In this document: piece after piece, positions 4,856-7,025 of the stretch
How positions within the stretch are numbered: position 1 is the stretch's first letter
Layout of the letters: each line of letters starts with the position of its first letter
NCBI GenBank assembly: GCA_005877535.1
Contig: VBOM01000083.1
Coordinates: 1 to 7,025, forward strand
Length of the DNA stretch: 7,025 bases
Source: Nitrospirota bacterium
GTDB taxonomy: Bacteria; Nitrospirota; Nitrospiria; Nitrospirales; Nitrospiraceae
Direction of reading: 5' to 3'
The notes under the pieces: model-generated
What the model was told of the DNA's origin: nothing
The model's input: only the letters and a program-made list of their open reading frames with translations
The model's database searches: none
Translations under genes and position numbers: made by a program

Positions 4856-6571
4856 ATGAGTACGGTTTCGCCATCGAGTGACCAGCAATTAGACCGAGCG
4901 GCCTTAGCGGCCCTGTATGAGGAAACATTCAAAAACCTCGAAGAGGGCACCATTACGGAGGGCCGCGTCGTCGCTGTGACCAAGGACAAGGTGGTCGTCG
5001 ACATCGGCTACAAGTCCGAAGGCATGATCCCAAATGATCAGTTTTCCACCGAGGAACTTCAGAACATCAAGGTGGGCGATCGGCTTCAAGTCTATATCGA
5101 AGAATGTGAAGACGTCGACGGCAATCTGGTTCTCTCCAAAGAAAAAGCCGACAAGATGAAGATTTGGGAGGAGCTGGAAAAGCTCTTCAATGACGGTAAA
5201 AGCATCGACGGCAAGATTGTGGCTCGGATCAAAGGCGGCATGATGGTGGATATCGGTGTGAAGGCGTTTTTACCGGGCTCGCAGATCGACCTTCATCCAG
5301 TGCGGGATCTAGACGGGTTGGTCGGGCGCACTTTCCCGCTCAAGATCATCAAGATCAATCATCGGCGCGGCAACGTCGTCGTGTCCAGGCGTGTGCTCTT
5401 GGAAGAGACGAGGGATTCGAAACGGAAGACGACCCTCTCCACGTTGAAAGAAGGGCAATTGATTCAAGGCGTGGTGAAGAACATCACGGATTATGGGGCG
5501 TTCATCGACCTCGGCGGCATTGACGGGCTACTCCACATCACGGACATGTCCTGGGGCCGTGTCGGCCATCCGTCTGAAATGTTCAACATCGGCGACAAGG
5601 TGGAAGTGAGCGTCCTCAAGTACGATCGAGAGACCGGGCGCATTTCACTCGGCTTGAAACAGAAGAGCGCCGATCCCTGGACCGGCGTAGCCAGTAAGTA
5701 TGCCATCGGTACCCGCGTCCGAGGTCGTGTCGTGAGCCTGACCGACTACGGGGCGTTTATCGAGCTTGAGCCCGGGGTCGAGGGACTGGTGCATGTCTCT
5801 GTGATGTCATGGACGCACGAGGTGCGCCATCCATCACGCGTCGTGTCCATCGGGGATCAGGTTGAAGCGGCAGTGCTGAACGTGGATCCGGCCAGCAGGA
5901 AGATTTCACTCGGCATGAAGCAGACAGCGCCGAACCCCTGGGATATGGTGGAAGGGAAGTACGCCATCGGCACTCGCATTGAAGGAAAGGTGAAGAGTCT
6001 CACTGACTTTGGTGCGTTCGTCGGACTCGAAGAAGGCATCGACGGATTGATCCACATTTCCGACATGTCTTGGACGAAACATATCAAGCATCCCTCTGAA
6101 CTCTTCAAGAAAGGGCAGAAGGTGGAGGCCGTGGTCTTGCGGATCGACAAGGAAAAGGAGCGGTTGTCGCTCGGGTATAAGCAGCTCAGGAACGATCCAT
6201 GGGACGACGAGATCCCGAACCGGTATGCTGTTGGGGATGTGGCGGTCGGGAAGGTCAGCAAGGTCGCCGACTTCGGCATCTTCGTCGAATTGGATGGGGG
6301 AGTCGAAGGGTTGATTCACATCAGCGAGGCTGGTGTCGAGCCGCAGGCCAAGCTCGAAGAGAAATTTAAGTTGCAGGAAGAAGTGACGGCCAAGATCATC
6401 AAGGTCGATCGTGAAGAACGGAAGATCGCGCTCAGCCTCCGCGATCATCAAATGGACTCCGATCGCCGGAAGGTCGATGAATATCATGCCACGCAAGGCG
6501 CATTGGACCAAAGCTTAGGCCGTGCGGCGAAGCAGAACCGGAAGCGAGGCCAAGCCGAGGACGATAAGTAA
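4856..6571 (+). CDS. rpsA: 30S ribosomal protein S1
   Basis: S1 binds mRNA upstream of start codons and helps load and unfold it on the 30S subunit. The 571-residue protein has six S1 (OB-fold) domains at roughly 32-98, 115-181, 201-269, 286-356, 373-443 and 460-529, comparable to E. coli S1 (557 residues). Domains 1 and 2 are the divergent pair that normally contact the ribosome. Domains 3-5 are strongly alike, each with a TDYGAF/TDFGAF strand, a GLxHxS/T...MSW core and a following HPS. They are joined by repeated linkers with PW and then KYAIGTR or RYAVGD. Domain 6 has ADFGIFVELDGGVEGLIHIS (471-490). A charged tail (about 530-571) rich in Lys, Arg, Asp and Gln ends the protein. The ATG is supported by AGGA 8 bases upstream. 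It follows plsC by 56 bases and is probably transcribed from the promoter before cmk. Confidence 0.97.
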   Translation: MSTVSPSSDQQLDRAALAALYEETFKNLEEGTITEGRVVAVTKDKVVVDIGYKSEGMIPNDQFSTEELQNIKVGDRLQVYIEECEDVDGNLVLSKEKADKMKIWEELEKLFNDGKSIDGKIVARIKGGMMVDIGVKAFLPGSQIDLHPVRDLDGLVGRTFPLKIIKINHRRGNVVVSRRVLLEETRDSKRKTTLSTLKEGQLIQGVVKNITDYGAFIDLGGIDGLLHITDMSWGRVGHPSEMFNIGDKVEVSVLKYDRETGRISLGLKQKSADPWTGVASKYAIGTRVRGRVVSLTDYGAFIELEPGVEGLVHVSVMSWTHEVRHPSRVVSIGDQVEAAVLNVDPASRKISLGMKQTAPNPWDMVEGKYAIGTRIEGKVKSLTDFGAFVGLEEGIDGLIHISDMSWTKHIKHPSELFKKGQKVEAVVLRIDKEKERLSLGYKQLRNDPWDDEIPNRYAVGDVAVGKVSKVADFGIFVELDGGVEGLIHISEAGVEPQAKLEEKFKLQEEVTAKIIKVDREERKIALSLRDHQMDSDRRKVDEYHATQGALDQSLGRAAKQNRKRGQAEDDK

Positions 6572-6597
6572 GCCCGATGCACCAGGTCTCGGCGTAA

Positions 6598-6622
6598 GCC
6601 AAGGGGCGTTCGTGTCCCCGGC
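6598..6622 (+). other. Hairpin between rpsA and sppA
   Basis: GCC (6598-6600) and GGGG (6603-6606) can pair with CCCC (6616-6619) and GGC (6620-6622), leaving a two-base AA bulge and a 9-base loop. No T-run follows, so it is not a standard intrinsic terminator. It could be a processing or mRNA-stabilising structure that lowers sppA expression relative to rpsA, or simply chance in GC-rich DNA. Confidence 0.3.
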
Positions 6623-6641
6623 GTGGTGAACGAGCAGAACC

Positions 6642-7025
6642 ATGATTGACGAAACAGCAGAAAGACCGGCCAAGCGAAGGATATTGCGCAGAGTGCTCTG
6701 GGCGCTCGGCATCGGTCTGGGCCTGCTCGTTCTGATAAATATGTTCTTTCCCGACCTCGACCTTTCGATGGAAGACCGGGTTGGATTAATTCGTATCGAA
6801 GGGGTCATTCTGGATGCGCAATCCACGATCAGCGAGTTGAAGCGTTTTGCCGACAACCCCTCCGTTAAAGCGATCGTATTGCGAATTGATAGCCCAGGCG
6901 GCGGGGTTGTGCCGTCGCAAGAAATACATGATGCGGTCCAGCGGGTTCGTAGCAAGAGCAACAAGGCAGTGATTGCCTCGATGGGTACTGTGGCGGCCTC
7001 AGGAGGATACTATATTGCAGTTGCG
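6642..7025 (+). CDS. sppA: Signal peptide peptidase SppA, N-terminal part (3' end outside window)
   Basis: SppA is a membrane-bound serine protease of the ClpP/crotonase fold (peptidase family S49) that degrades cleaved signal peptides. The frame stays open for 128 codons to the window end. A basic N-terminus (KRRILRR, 11-17) precedes one membrane segment (about 18-36), implying N-in topology with the catalytic domain outside the inner membrane. The fold then begins with VGLIRIEGVIL (47-57). LRIDSPGGGVVPSQEI (80-95) is the oxyanion-loop region, and GTVAASGGYYIA (115-126) carries the predicted nucleophile Ser120. The catalytic lysine lies beyond the window. The ATG is the first start after an in-frame TGA at 6627-6629; the Shine-Dalgarno is weak (GAG at 6632-6634). 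The short spacing between the membrane segment and the protease fold suggests the single-domain form of about 300 residues. It starts 70 bases after rpsA. Confidence 0.93.
   Translation, partial: MIDETAERPAKRRILRRVLWALGIGLGLLVLINMFFPDLDLSMEDRVGLIRIEGVILDAQSTISELKRFADNPSVKAIVLRIDSPGGGVVPSQEIHDAVQRVRSKSNKAVIASMGTVAASGGYYIAVA

Noticed and set aside
5460..6200. Repeated DNA segments within rpsA as a repeat element
   Set aside because: They are the tandem S1 domains of the protein, in frame and divergent at the DNA level.
5906..6511. A 201-codon minus-strand open frame inside rpsA, and similar long antisense frames in aroA and cmk
   Set aside because: They lie antisense to well-conserved genes and show no recognisable domain; they are byproducts of GC-rich codon use.
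6598..6622. Intrinsic terminator after rpsA
   Set aside because: The hairpin has no following T-run and a bulged stem; kept only as an unexplained hairpin.
6515..6964. A 149-codon minus-strand open frame at the right end
   Set aside because: It is antisense to the start of sppA, whose plus-strand translation has the membrane segment and S49 motifs.

Overview
The window is a gene-dense, all plus-strand stretch of bacterial housekeeping DNA: the 3' end of a HisC-type aminotransferase gene, then DAHP synthase (aroF), prephenate/arogenate dehydrogenase (tyrA), EPSP synthase (aroA), cytidylate kinase (cmk), a PlsC-family acyltransferase, ribosomal protein S1 (rpsA), and the 5' part of signal peptide peptidase sppA, which runs off the right edge. 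There is no gene-free stretch longer than 70 bases, and I see no mobile element, CRISPR array, tRNA, rRNA or convincing intrinsic terminator. The moderately high GC, the protein sequences and the order hisC-aroF-tyrA-aroA-cmk-plsC-rpsA-sppA look to me like Nitrospira or a close relative (phylum Nitrospirota). That assignment is from recognition only, without a database search.

Left half (1-3637): aromatic amino-acid supply. AroF makes DAHP, the entry to the shikimate pathway, and carries an N-terminal ferredoxin-like regulatory domain. AroA makes EPSP, the precursor of chorismate. TyrA commits prephenate or arogenate to tyrosine. The HisC-type aminotransferase may supply the transamination step. 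The intergenic gaps are 18, 60 and 7 bases, consistent with one transcript entering from the left.

Right half (3638-7025): cmk, plsC and rpsA form the familiar CMP kinase / S1 block. A near-consensus sigma-70-type promoter (TTGACC, 16-base spacer, TATAAT) spans the last bases of aroA and the gap before cmk, so cmk-plsC-rpsA can probably be transcribed independently of the aromatic genes. The cmk stop and plsC start overlap (GTGA). The short rpsA leader contains two mutually exclusive 5-bp pairings next to the ribosome binding site, a candidate site for S1 autocontrol. sppA follows after a 70-base gap.

The most notable anomaly is plsC. Its reading frame is open and well preserved at both ends, but about 70 residues are missing between residues 27 and 28, including the catalytic HX4D motif. 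As it stands the product should not be an active acyltransferase. This is either a real in-frame deletion or an assembly artefact. I found no clearly novel system; the remaining observations are regulatory or subfamily details.
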